This document shows, piece by piece, positions 51,327 to 58,851 of a stretch of DNA of 61,237 nt; the stretch's first letter is position 1, and each line of letters begins with the position of its first letter. The translations under genes and the position numbers were made by a program. Source of the DNA: Caulobacter sp. GTDB lineage: Bacteria > Pseudomonadota > Alphaproteobacteria > Caulobacterales > Caulobacteraceae. Where the stretch lies: assembly GCA_028291055.1 (NCBI GenBank), contig JAQGIP010000097.1, positions 1 to 61,237 on the forward strand, given 5' to 3'. Under the pieces are notes generated by a model. It was not told where the DNA came from and made no database searches. It was given only the letters and a program-made list of their open reading frames with translations.

Positions 51327-53234
51327 CTAGGCGCGATTGCCGATGGCCGGCCCGCCGCCGGGACGCTGGGGTGCGGTCAGGTGGGTGATGCGCGCCTCGA
51401 GGTCGGCGATGCGCTCGGCGATCATGCTGTGATTGGCTTCGCGCCGGCCGGCGATGGCGATGGCCCTGGCGAGGGGATCGGAAATCTTGCTCAGCACCTC
51501 GCGCTCGCCCTTGCTGTAGAAGCTGCCGTCCGGACGTGGCCCGACCAGCAGCCACCCCACCACCCCCACCCCGTCGGCATGCAGCGGCACGCGCAGGGGG
51601 AACATGTGGTCGGTCTTGTCGATGTTCATCACCGGCGTCGTCGGCGTCTTCCAGCTCATCCGCCAGGCATCCACGGCTTCGCGCTCATCGCCGTCCGGCA
51701 ACATGGTCATGTCGCCGACGATCAGAACGGCCTCCCTGGCGCGCACACCCATCTTGACCCGCTCGACGGCGGCCTGCCCGATCGCCTCCAGGTCGGTGGT
51801 CTCGCGCATGTCGCCGACCAGCGCCGGCAACTGCTCCCTGAGGTGGTAGAGGTCCTTGCGCAGATGGCGTTCGGAGAAGGCCTTGATGCGGGCGTGAACC
51901 GGCGCGATCACGCCCGCCGTCAAGGTCGCGGCGACGGCGCCGGTGAAGGACCCGAACTGGCTGCTGACCGCCTGCATGCCCATATTCTGCAACAGCCCTT
52001 CGAAGGCCGTGAAGATGGCCAGCAACACAACCGACAGCAGCACGAACACCGCCGAACGGGTGATCACCGACTCGGAGTCATAGAGCCGGTAGCGCAGCAC
52101 CGAGACCATCAGCCCGATCGGCAGGGCGGTGAAGAAGACGATGTGCTTGAAGCTGTTGAACAGCAGCCGGCCCCACGCGGGCAGCAGCATGCCGTCCTTG
52201 ATCATGAACAGCGGCGCCCAGGCAATGACGGTCAGGGCCATGACCGCGGCGCCGGCCAGCGCCCACTTCAGCTGCTGGCGCTCGATGCCCGGCGGGGCCT
52301 TGCGGTAGGGGACCAGCATCGACGCCAGCGCCATGACGATGATGGCGACGAACAGCAGGGGCTGTAGCCCGCGAACGAGCAACGCCGCCCCGGTCAGGTT
52401 GCCCACCAGCACCACGAACTCCGTAATGTAGAAGGTGACCAGCGTCGCCACCGACCACCGCGAGGTGAAGCGGCCGTCCGGGAAGGAGGCCATGGCCAGG
52501 AAGATCAGCGGCGTGCCCGTGCTGTTGACGAAGTCGAACACCTGGATCGGCACGTGCAGGATGAAGGTGCACCATGACGCGGCGTCGTCGAACAGGCACA
52601 GCGGCAGGAAGCTGAAGGCCAGCAGCATGGCCTGGGGGTCGCGCGGCCGGCGGCGATAGAGGATGAACGAGGCGCCCAGCAGGACCAGCCCCGGCAACAG
52701 GCCCTGGACCATCAGCAGCGCCACCACGACGATGTTGGGAAAGTTGGTCTGCGGCTCCGGCTGCAACCAGATGTTCCCAGGGACGCGCTTGATGGTGAGG
52801 GTGCGGGGCTGGTCCTCCTTCTTGCCGCCCTCGACCTGCAGCGTCAGGACGTTGCCGCGCGTCTTGGCGACCATGCGGCCGACATCCCCGACATTGGCGC
52901 GACGGCCGATCGACTGGCCGTTGACCGCCAGGAACAGGTCTTCCTGCTTCAGCCCGGCGGCGGCCGCGGGGCCATACGGGACATCGGCGACGGGCCAGCT
53001 TCCGTGGGTCTTGGCCTGGAAGCCGAAGGACTGCATCGCCGGCGCGTCGCGCAGCCAGTGGACGCCGTAGGCCAGCACATTGCCGGCGAGGATGAGGGCG
53101 ACCAGGGCGCCGAACACCCGGTAGATCCAGATCACGATCGTGCCGCGCCGGCCGGCCAGGCTGGGCAGGGCCAGGACCTTGCGCGGCGCCTCGGGCGTGT
53201 CCGCCGCGGGCGGGCTGTCGAGCGTGATCGTCAT
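51327..53234 (-). CDS. PDZ and multi-transmembrane sensor-like protein lacking a kinase
   Basis: 635 residues. A first hydrophobic helix (34-56) leads to a periplasmic PDZ domain (about 75-150, GPAAAAGLKQEDLFLAVNGQSI). About eight more membrane segments follow (168-460) and end in RYRLYDSESVITRSAVF, the RxYD linker common in ComP-like histidine kinases. The cytoplasmic C-terminus (465-635) looks GAF-like, with LVVGPRPDGSFYSKGEREVLSKI and a final coiled region, but has no HisKA or ATPase motifs. It resembles a ComP-type sensor that lost its kinase. ATG 53234; the first base of the next gene's upstream region begins right after. Signal and partner unknown. Confidence 0.7.
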   Translation of the reverse strand: MTITLDSPPAADTPEAPRKVLALPSLAGRRGTIVIWIYRVFGALVALILAGNVLAYGVHWLRDAPAMQSFGFQAKTHGSWPVADVPYGPAAAAGLKQEDLFLAVNGQSIGRRANVGDVGRMVAKTRGNVLTLQVEGGKKEDQPRTLTIKRVPGNIWLQPEPQTNFPNIVVVALLMVQGLLPGLVLLGASFILYRRRPRDPQAMLLAFSFLPLCLFDDAASWCTFILHVPIQVFDFVNSTGTPLIFLAMASFPDGRFTSRWSVATLVTFYITEFVVLVGNLTGAALLVRGLQPLLFVAIIVMALASMLVPYRKAPPGIERQQLKWALAGAAVMALTVIAWAPLFMIKDGMLLPAWGRLLFNSFKHIVFFTALPIGLMVSVLRYRLYDSESVITRSAVFVLLSVVLLAIFTAFEGLLQNMGMQAVSSQFGSFTGAVAATLTAGVIAPVHARIKAFSERHLRKDLYHLREQLPALVGDMRETTDLEAIGQAAVERVKMGVRAREAVLIVGDMTMLPDGDEREAVDAWRMSWKTPTTPVMNIDKTDHMFPLRVPLHADGVGVVGWLLVGPRPDGSFYSKGEREVLSKISDPLARAIAIAGRREANHSMIAERIADLEARITHLTAPQRPGGGPAIGNRA

Positions 53235-53324
53235 GCCTCAAATGGGGGGAGCGCTCCGCCTGCTGTCAATGTGACCACCGCCCGCATCCGGCCCCGAAAA
53301 GGGGGGCATTCAAACAGCTGTAAG

Positions 53325-53350
53325 ATATTCATTCATGTGTGAATGAATAT
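53325..53350. promoter_or_regulatory. candidate TetR operator before the TonB-dependent receptor
   Basis: A perfect inverted repeat has 11-base arms (ATATTCATTCA and its reverse complement) around TGTG. It stands out as AT-rich in this GC-rich DNA and lies 88 bases before the receptor ATG. A possible -35 element TTGACG starts at 53350 and would overlap its right edge. The size and symmetry fit a TetR-family dimer; the TetR gene at 55790 is the obvious candidate. Confidence 0.6.
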
Positions 53351-53437
53351 TGACGGAGCCAGGAATCCCTGCGATTGAACCGTCACGGCGTCGTCTCAGA
53401 ACGCCTGACAGCCGCCGAGCGCGGGGGGAGAAACGAA

Positions 53438-55579
53438 ATGGGCCACAAGATTTTGCTGTCGACCGCGTCGCTGGTCGCGCTGACCTGGTGCGGCATGGCG
53501 CACGCCGCGCCGGAAGCCTCCGACACCTCGGCCGCCACGGTCGAGGAGGTGGTCGTCACCGCCGAACGCCGCACCACCAACCTTCAGACCACGCCCGTGT
53601 CAGCCACCGTGCTGAGCGGCGCCGACCTGGAGAAGAAGGGCGTCATCAACGTCGAGAGCCTGCAGTTCGCGGCGCCGAACGTGACCCTTCAGAACTACGG
53701 CCAGGGCAACAGCTTCAACATCCGCGGCATCGGCAAGACCGAGACCAGCTCCAGCTCGACCGTGGGCGTCATCACCTACCGCGACGGCGTCGCCACCTTC
53801 CCGGGCTATCTGCAGAACGAGCCCTATTATGACATCCAGAGCATTGAGGTCCTGCGCGGCCCGCAAGGCACCTTCGCCGGCCAGAACGCCACCGGCGGCG
53901 CGCTGTTCATCACCGAGACCAACCCCAACTTCCGGGGCGTGAACGGCTATGTCGAAGGCCAGCTTGGCAACTATGACGAAAAGCGGCTGCAGGGCGCGAT
54001 CAACCTGCCGCTCAGCGACACGCTCTCGACGCGCTTTGCCTTCAACACCGAAAAGCGCGGCAGCTTCTACAACATTACCGGCCCCTACACCGGCCACCCC
54101 GGCCAGATCTCAACCTACAGCGCGCGCGGCAGCGTGCTGTGGGCGCCGAGCGACAAGTTCAAGGCGCTGCTGAAGGTCGACTACAGCCACCTCGACATGG
54201 GCGGTTATCCGACCACCACGACGGTGGGCTACACCAGCCTGTTCGACATCACCTCCAACGCGCCGCAGTACGCCGTCGACGAGCAGACGCGCGTGGTGCT
54301 GAACACCAGCTATGTGTTCGACAACGGCATCACGCTCAAGTCGATCACCGGCTTCCAGCACGGCCGCACCCGCGAGGCCATCGACGGCGACGGCACGGCG
54401 GCGGTCAACACCACCCTGCGCGACGACGCGCGCGAAACCATCTGGTCGCAGGAGGTCAACCTGATCTCGCCGGACAACCAGGCCTTCACCTGGGTGTTGG
54501 GCGCCTACTACCAGTACGACAACACCAACTTCCCGCCCGGCAAGTTCGACATCGGCCAGCCGCCGGGCTTCTTCGACATCACGCTGCAGGGTGAGAACCC
54601 CAAGACCACGCAGGCGGTGTTCGGCCAGGTCGGCTATCAGCTGACGGAGCAGCTGCAGATCCAGGCGGGCGCGCGCTATTCCAGGTCCTCGTCGGAAAAC
54701 CACGCCATCTCGGGCATTCCGCAGCTGCACCTGGTCATCCCGCAGAACGCGACCGAGGAAGACGACAAGGTCACCGGCAAGGTCTCGCTGAACTACCAGC
54801 TGAACCCGGACCACTTCCTCTATGCCTTCGTGGCGACGGGCCACAAGGCGGGCGGCCTGAACGGCGTCAACGTCTACATCCCCGCCAAGCTGTTCAAGCC
54901 GGAGGACGTCACCGACTTCGAACTGGGCTGGAAGGGCAACTGGATGGGCGGCCACCTGCGCACCCAGCTCGGCGGCTACTACAACGTCTACAAGGATTTC
55001 CAGGTCGCGGTCACCGACCCCGACAGCACCCTGGTGCAGTCGATCGTCAACGTGGCGGGCGACACCAAGATCTATGGCGTCGAGGCCTCGGCCCAGGCCG
55101 TGTTCGGCCACTTCTCCTTCGACGCGGGCCTGTCGCTGGCCGACAGCAAGCTGGGGACCTTCTACGCCCAGGACGCGCGCACCGGCGCGGCCGGCGTCTG
55201 CCCCATCGCCACCGGCCCGACCACGGCCACCTGCATCAACCGTGTAGGCAACCAGCAGACCTATCAGCCGCACTTCACCTTCAACGCCGGCGCCCAGTAC
55301 ATCTTCGACCTGCCGAACGGCGCCAGCCTGACCCCGAGCATCCACTACGCCCACATCGACAAGGCCTGGGCGACGCTGTTCGAAAAGCCGGCCCTGGGCG
55401 ACCTGCTGCCGGCCCGCGACATCGTCAACGTCCAGATGGTCTATGAGACGGGCACGTGGAAGGTGACGGGTTACTCCACCAACCTGACGGACCAGGAATA
55501 CACCGCCGCCGTCAACGGAACCCGGCGCTACGCCGGCGCGCCGATGCAGTACGGCGTGCGCTTGGCCAAGACCTTCTAA
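53438..55579 (+). CDS. TonB-dependent receptor
   Basis: 713 residues. ATG 53438 follows GGGGGAGAAA. A signal peptide ends at AHA (about residue 24). The TonB-box-like VEEVVVTAERR precedes the plug domain (about 40-160, with PVSATVLSGADLE, IRGIGKT, GPQGTFAGQNATGG), and a 22-strand-type barrel runs to the terminal Phe in GVRLAKTF. Such receptors import siderophores, vitamins, saccharides or hydrophobic ligands using TonB. With the TetR, MFS and hydrolase genes downstream it most likely imports the substrate of that hydrolase. It does not have the Cys/FpvA-type signalling domain of a sigma-factor-coupled receptor. Confidence 0.9.
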   Translation: MGHKILLSTASLVALTWCGMAHAAPEASDTSAATVEEVVVTAERRTTNLQTTPVSATVLSGADLEKKGVINVESLQFAAPNVTLQNYGQGNSFNIRGIGKTETSSSSTVGVITYRDGVATFPGYLQNEPYYDIQSIEVLRGPQGTFAGQNATGGALFITETNPNFRGVNGYVEGQLGNYDEKRLQGAINLPLSDTLSTRFAFNTEKRGSFYNITGPYTGHPGQISTYSARGSVLWAPSDKFKALLKVDYSHLDMGGYPTTTTVGYTSLFDITSNAPQYAVDEQTRVVLNTSYVFDNGITLKSITGFQHGRTREAIDGDGTAAVNTTLRDDARETIWSQEVNLISPDNQAFTWVLGAYYQYDNTNFPPGKFDIGQPPGFFDITLQGENPKTTQAVFGQVGYQLTEQLQIQAGARYSRSSSENHAISGIPQLHLVIPQNATEEDDKVTGKVSLNYQLNPDHFLYAFVATGHKAGGLNGVNVYIPAKLFKPEDVTDFELGWKGNWMGGHLRTQLGGYYNVYKDFQVAVTDPDSTLVQSIVNVAGDTKIYGVEASAQAVFGHFSFDAGLSLADSKLGTFYAQDARTGAAGVCPIATGPTTATCINRVGNQQTYQPHFTFNAGAQYIFDLPNGASLTPSIHYAHIDKAWATLFEKPALGDLLPARDIVNVQMVYETGTWKVTGYSTNLTDQEYTAAVNGTRRYAGAPMQYGVRLAKTF

Positions 55580-55760
55580 CCGACCTCCCTCGCACACCGG
55601 CGTCCACGGACAGTTCCCGATCAGCCATGCAAATTCCCATGCAAGATCGGGCGCTGACCGTGGACCGCCTTGTCGGCCACGCCGCCCGCCCGCGACCGGC
55701 ATGCGGGTCGGTGGTCTGATGTCGTCGCTTTACGCAAGCCCGCCGCTCGGCCATCTGCCA

Positions 55761-55776
55761 GACTCAGACGTGAGTC
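55761..55776. promoter_or_regulatory. possible operator just upstream of the TetR gene
   Basis: GACTCA-GACG-TGAGTC, 6-base arms with a 4-base spacer, ends 13 bases before ATG 55790. Its core TCA-N4-TGA and spacing match those of the receptor operator at 53325-53350, so a common regulator could bind both, giving autoregulation. The flanking arms differ, so this is tentative. Confidence 0.4.
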
Positions 55777-55789
55777 CGGAGACGATCTG

Positions 55790-56521
55790 ATGCCGCCCAA
55801 ACCCGCCGCCAAAGCCCCCATCGCCAAGCCTCTCGCCGCCAAGCCGAAAGGCCGTTCCAAGGCCGAACAGCGCGCCGAGAGCCTGGAGCAGATTCTCGAT
55901 GCGGCGGAATACCTGTTCTCCAAGCACGGCCTCTACGGCGTCACCCTCAAGGACGTGGCCCAGCGGGTCGGTGTCCACACCTCGCTGCTGCACTACTATT
56001 ACGACGACAAGCGCGCCCTGTTCGACGCGGTCATCGACCGCCGGGCCAATGTCACCATCTCGCGCCGCGTCGCGGCGATGGAGGCCTATGAGGCCGAATG
56101 CGGCGGCAAGCCGACCGTGGAGGGCGCGCTGCGCGCCTACCTCGACCCCGACCTGGAACTCTATCTCGGCGGCGACGAGGGCTGGGGCAATTATGCCGCC
56201 CTGGGCGCCCAGATCTCCAACACGCCCGAGGGCGGCGCGGTATTCGATGAGCATTTCGACGCCGTGGTCCTGCGCCTGATCGCGCTGCTCAAGAAGGCCA
56301 TGCCGGACTGTCCGGACGAGGATCTGTTCTGGGGCTACCACTTCGTCACCGGCGCCCTGATGCTGACCCTGGCCCGCACCGGCCGGATCGACCGTCTGTC
56401 GGGCGGTCTGTGCAACTCCGGCGACCTGCCGGCCATCAAGAGCCGCATGGCCAGCTTCATGGCCGCCGGCTTCATCAGCGCCTGTGAGAGCCGCAAGCCA
56501 TCAACCCGCCGCGCGCCTTAA
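55790..56521 (+). CDS. TetR-family transcriptional regulator
   Basis: 243 residues. A basic Pro/Ala/Lys-rich N-terminal arm of about 22 residues precedes the helix-turn-helix (about 30-78), with ILDAAEYLFSKHGLYGVTLKDVAQRVGVHTSLLHYYYDDKRALFDAVI typical of TetR. The rest is a helical ligand-binding and dimerisation domain (LALARTGRIDRLSGG near the end). ATG 55790 is the first start that precedes the basic arm. It lies between the TonB-dependent receptor and the MFS gene and probably represses both or the receptor alone; the ligand may be the imported compound. Confidence 0.88.
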   Translation: MPPKPAAKAPIAKPLAAKPKGRSKAEQRAESLEQILDAAEYLFSKHGLYGVTLKDVAQRVGVHTSLLHYYYDDKRALFDAVIDRRANVTISRRVAAMEAYEAECGGKPTVEGALRAYLDPDLELYLGGDEGWGNYAALGAQISNTPEGGAVFDEHFDAVVLRLIALLKKAMPDCPDEDLFWGYHFVTGALMLTLARTGRIDRLSGGLCNSGDLPAIKSRMASFMAAGFISACESRKPSTRRAP

Positions 56522-56550
56522 GGCCCGGCCAGAGACCCCAGGTGACCGCA

Positions 56551-57903
56551 ATGCCCGCCGACGCCCTTGCGGCCTCTGACAGCCTGCCGTCGCCCGGCGC
56601 GCCCACCAGCGCCTCTCCCACGCGCACGGCCTGGAGCATCATCGCGATGCTGGCGCTGGTGCTGTTCGGCGGGGCGGTGATGAAGTCGGCCTTCGGGCCG
56701 CTGCAGGAAGCGGCCAAGCATGACCTGGGCCTCAGCGACTTCTCCATCAGCCTGATCCAGGGGCTGGGCGCGGGCCTGCCCATCGCCATCTTCTCCCTGC
56801 CGCTGTCGTGGCTGATCGATCACGGCAACCGCATCCGCCTGGCCATCGTCCTGCTCGGCGTGTGCATCGCCGGCACGATCTGGACCTCCTTCGCGCATGA
56901 CTTCTACAGCTTCCTGGCGGCGCGGACCCTGTCGACCATCGGGGCGGGCACCCTGCTGGGAGCGCTGATCTCGGTCACCGCCGACCTCTGCGTTCCGGCC
57001 AAGCGCGGACGCGCCCTGGTGCTGCTGGGCTTCGGCGTCTACGCCGGCGCCGCCCTGGGGTTCGGCCTGGCGGGCGGCATCCTGAAGGCGATGGGACAGC
57101 ATCCGATCGCGATCCTGGGAGCCATGACCCCCTGGCGCCAGACCCACCTTTTGCTGGGCGTGGCGGGCGCCGTGCTCGCCCTGCCGCTGATCTTCATGCG
57201 CGAACCCGTCCGCCAGGAGGTGGAGGTCAAGGTCGCCGCCCTCGGCCCCGTGATGACCGCCCTGTGGGCCAAGCGGAAGTTCCTGGCGCCGCTGTTCGTC
57301 GGCCAGATCGGCATCACCATGGCCGACACCGCCGCCGCCATCTGGGCCAGCCCCGTGCTGATCCGCGACTTCCACCAGCAGCCGGCCGACTTCTCCGGCT
57401 GGATCGGCCTGACCATGTTCGCCGCCGGCGTGCTGGGCTCCATCCTGGGCGGCGTCGGCGCCGACCTCGGCCACCGCACCGGCAGGCGCGGCGGCCTGCT
57501 GTGGGCGGGCGTCGTCGCCACCCTGGTCGGCATTCCCGCCGCCCTCTTCCCGATCATGCCGACGGTGGCCGGCTTCGGCTTCCTCTTCTTCCTGCTGGCC
57601 CTGCACGGCGCCGTCGCCTCGGTGATGGTCACCACCGCCGTGGTCGTGCTGCTGCCCAACGAGGAGCGCGGCGCCTGCTCCGCCGCCTTCGGTGTGATCA
57701 ACGCCATCGTCGGCCTGTCCCTGGCCCCGATCATGGTCACCCTCGGGGCCAAGCTGCTGGGCGGAGAACAGCACCTGGGCATGGCCCTGGCGATCACCGG
57801 CGTGATCACCGGCATCGCCGCCGCCGCCGGCTACATCCTGGCCATGCGCAACGCACCCTTGGCCGCCGCCCCCGGCGCCGCCGTCATCCAACCCCACATC
57901 TAG
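56551..57903 (+). CDS. major facilitator superfamily (MFS) transporter
   Basis: About 450 residues and 12 hydrophobic segments. The N-terminal half has a first TM at about residue 27, a GxxxD-like loop in LSWLIDHGNRIRLA (motif A variant) and conserved Gly-rich TM5. The second half repeats the pattern with VGADLGHRTGRRGG. It resembles the MFS branch that transports small organic acids and related substrates; direction is not known. ATG 56551 has AGGTGA five bases upstream; GTG 56542 is an in-frame alternative. It starts 29 bases after the TetR stop and 11 bases before the hydrolase, so the three probably share a transcript. Confidence 0.88.
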   Translation: MPADALAASDSLPSPGAPTSASPTRTAWSIIAMLALVLFGGAVMKSAFGPLQEAAKHDLGLSDFSISLIQGLGAGLPIAIFSLPLSWLIDHGNRIRLAIVLLGVCIAGTIWTSFAHDFYSFLAARTLSTIGAGTLLGALISVTADLCVPAKRGRALVLLGFGVYAGAALGFGLAGGILKAMGQHPIAILGAMTPWRQTHLLLGVAGAVLALPLIFMREPVRQEVEVKVAALGPVMTALWAKRKFLAPLFVGQIGITMADTAAAIWASPVLIRDFHQQPADFSGWIGLTMFAAGVLGSILGGVGADLGHRTGRRGGLLWAGVVATLVGIPAALFPIMPTVAGFGFLFFLLALHGAVASVMVTTAVVVLLPNEERGACSAAFGVINAIVGLSLAPIMVTLGAKLLGGEQHLGMALAITGVITGIAAAAGYILAMRNAPLAAAPGAAVIQPHI

Positions 57904-57914
57904 GAGAGCCCGCC

Positions 57915-58733
57915 ATGCCCTTCACCGAACACAACGGCACGCGCCTCCACTGGGATGAGCGCGGCCCCGAAAACGGCGCGAAAGCCACCGGCGCCATCCT
58001 GCTGGTCATGGGCCACCGCTACTCCTCGGCCATGTGGTACCCGGCCATCCCGGAGCTTTCCAAGACCCACCGGGTCATCTGGTTCGACAACCAAGGCACG
58101 GGCCGCAGCGGCTATCGCAAGCAGACCAGCGTGCCCGAAATGGCCGGCGACGCCTTCGCGGTGATGGACGCGGCCGGCGTGGCCAAGGCCCACATCTTCG
58201 GCGTCTCCATGGGGGGCGTCATCGTGCTGGAGATGGTGCGCCAGCATCGCGAGCGGGTCATCGGCCTGATCGTCGGCTGCAGCGGCATCCTGTCGGCGGA
58301 CAAGCCGCGCATGCCGTCCTGGGCAAAGATCATCTACTACATGCCGCCCTGGCTGCTCAAAGCCCTGACGCCCAAGCGCCGCGGCGACGCCGCCTACGGC
58401 AGTGCGGCCAAGCCCGAGGACATCGCCCACGACACCGCCGTGCTGGACAAGGACCCCTATGTGGTCGCCGGGGTGCTGGCCCAGGCCATGGCCATCGCCG
58501 GCTATACCCTCAGCAAGGAGGAGGTCGCCGGCTTCAAGGTCCCGACCCTGGTGCTGCACGGCGACGAGGACGGCACCGTGCCCTTCGCCTACGGCGAGGA
58601 GCTGGCCGCGACCCTGCCCGGCGCCCGCTTCGTGCGCATCGAAGGCACCGGCCACAACTTCCTGGTCGCCGGCAAGGAGAAGACGTTGGGGGCGCTGAAG
58701 ACGTTCATCGACGAGGTCGACGCGGCCGCCTGA
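57915..58733 (+). CDS. alpha/beta hydrolase
   Basis: 272 residues with a classical alpha/beta hydrolase core. The oxyanion-loop segment is near VMGHRYSSAMW; the nucleophile Ser98 is in GVSMGG; the acid is Asp219 in HGDEDGTVP; and His247 is in GTGHNF. It has no signal peptide, so it should work in the cytosol on an imported ester, lactone or related bond. ATG 57915 follows GGAGAG. It closes the receptor-TetR-MFS-hydrolase cluster. Confidence 0.88.
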   Translation: MPFTEHNGTRLHWDERGPENGAKATGAILLVMGHRYSSAMWYPAIPELSKTHRVIWFDNQGTGRSGYRKQTSVPEMAGDAFAVMDAAGVAKAHIFGVSMGGVIVLEMVRQHRERVIGLIVGCSGILSADKPRMPSWAKIIYYMPPWLLKALTPKRRGDAAYGSAAKPEDIAHDTAVLDKDPYVVAGVLAQAMAIAGYTLSKEEVAGFKVPTLVLHGDEDGTVPFAYGEELAATLPGARFVRIEGTGHNFLVAGKEKTLGALKTFIDEVDAAA

Positions 58734-58851
58734 CCGAGCCCTTTGACGGCGCACACCCCCTGTTCGGGTATCACGGGTCGCGTTTCCCTTGCTTGCGCCC
58801 AAGTGGCGTCGATAGTGTCACACTCGCATTGCGGCCGGGGGGCGCGCGCCC

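Noticed and set aside
55616..55651. CCCGATC-N22-GATCGGG hairpin downstream of the TonB-dependent receptor
   Set aside because: Only 7 base pairs with a 22-base loop and no T-tract; could be chance, so not called a terminator.
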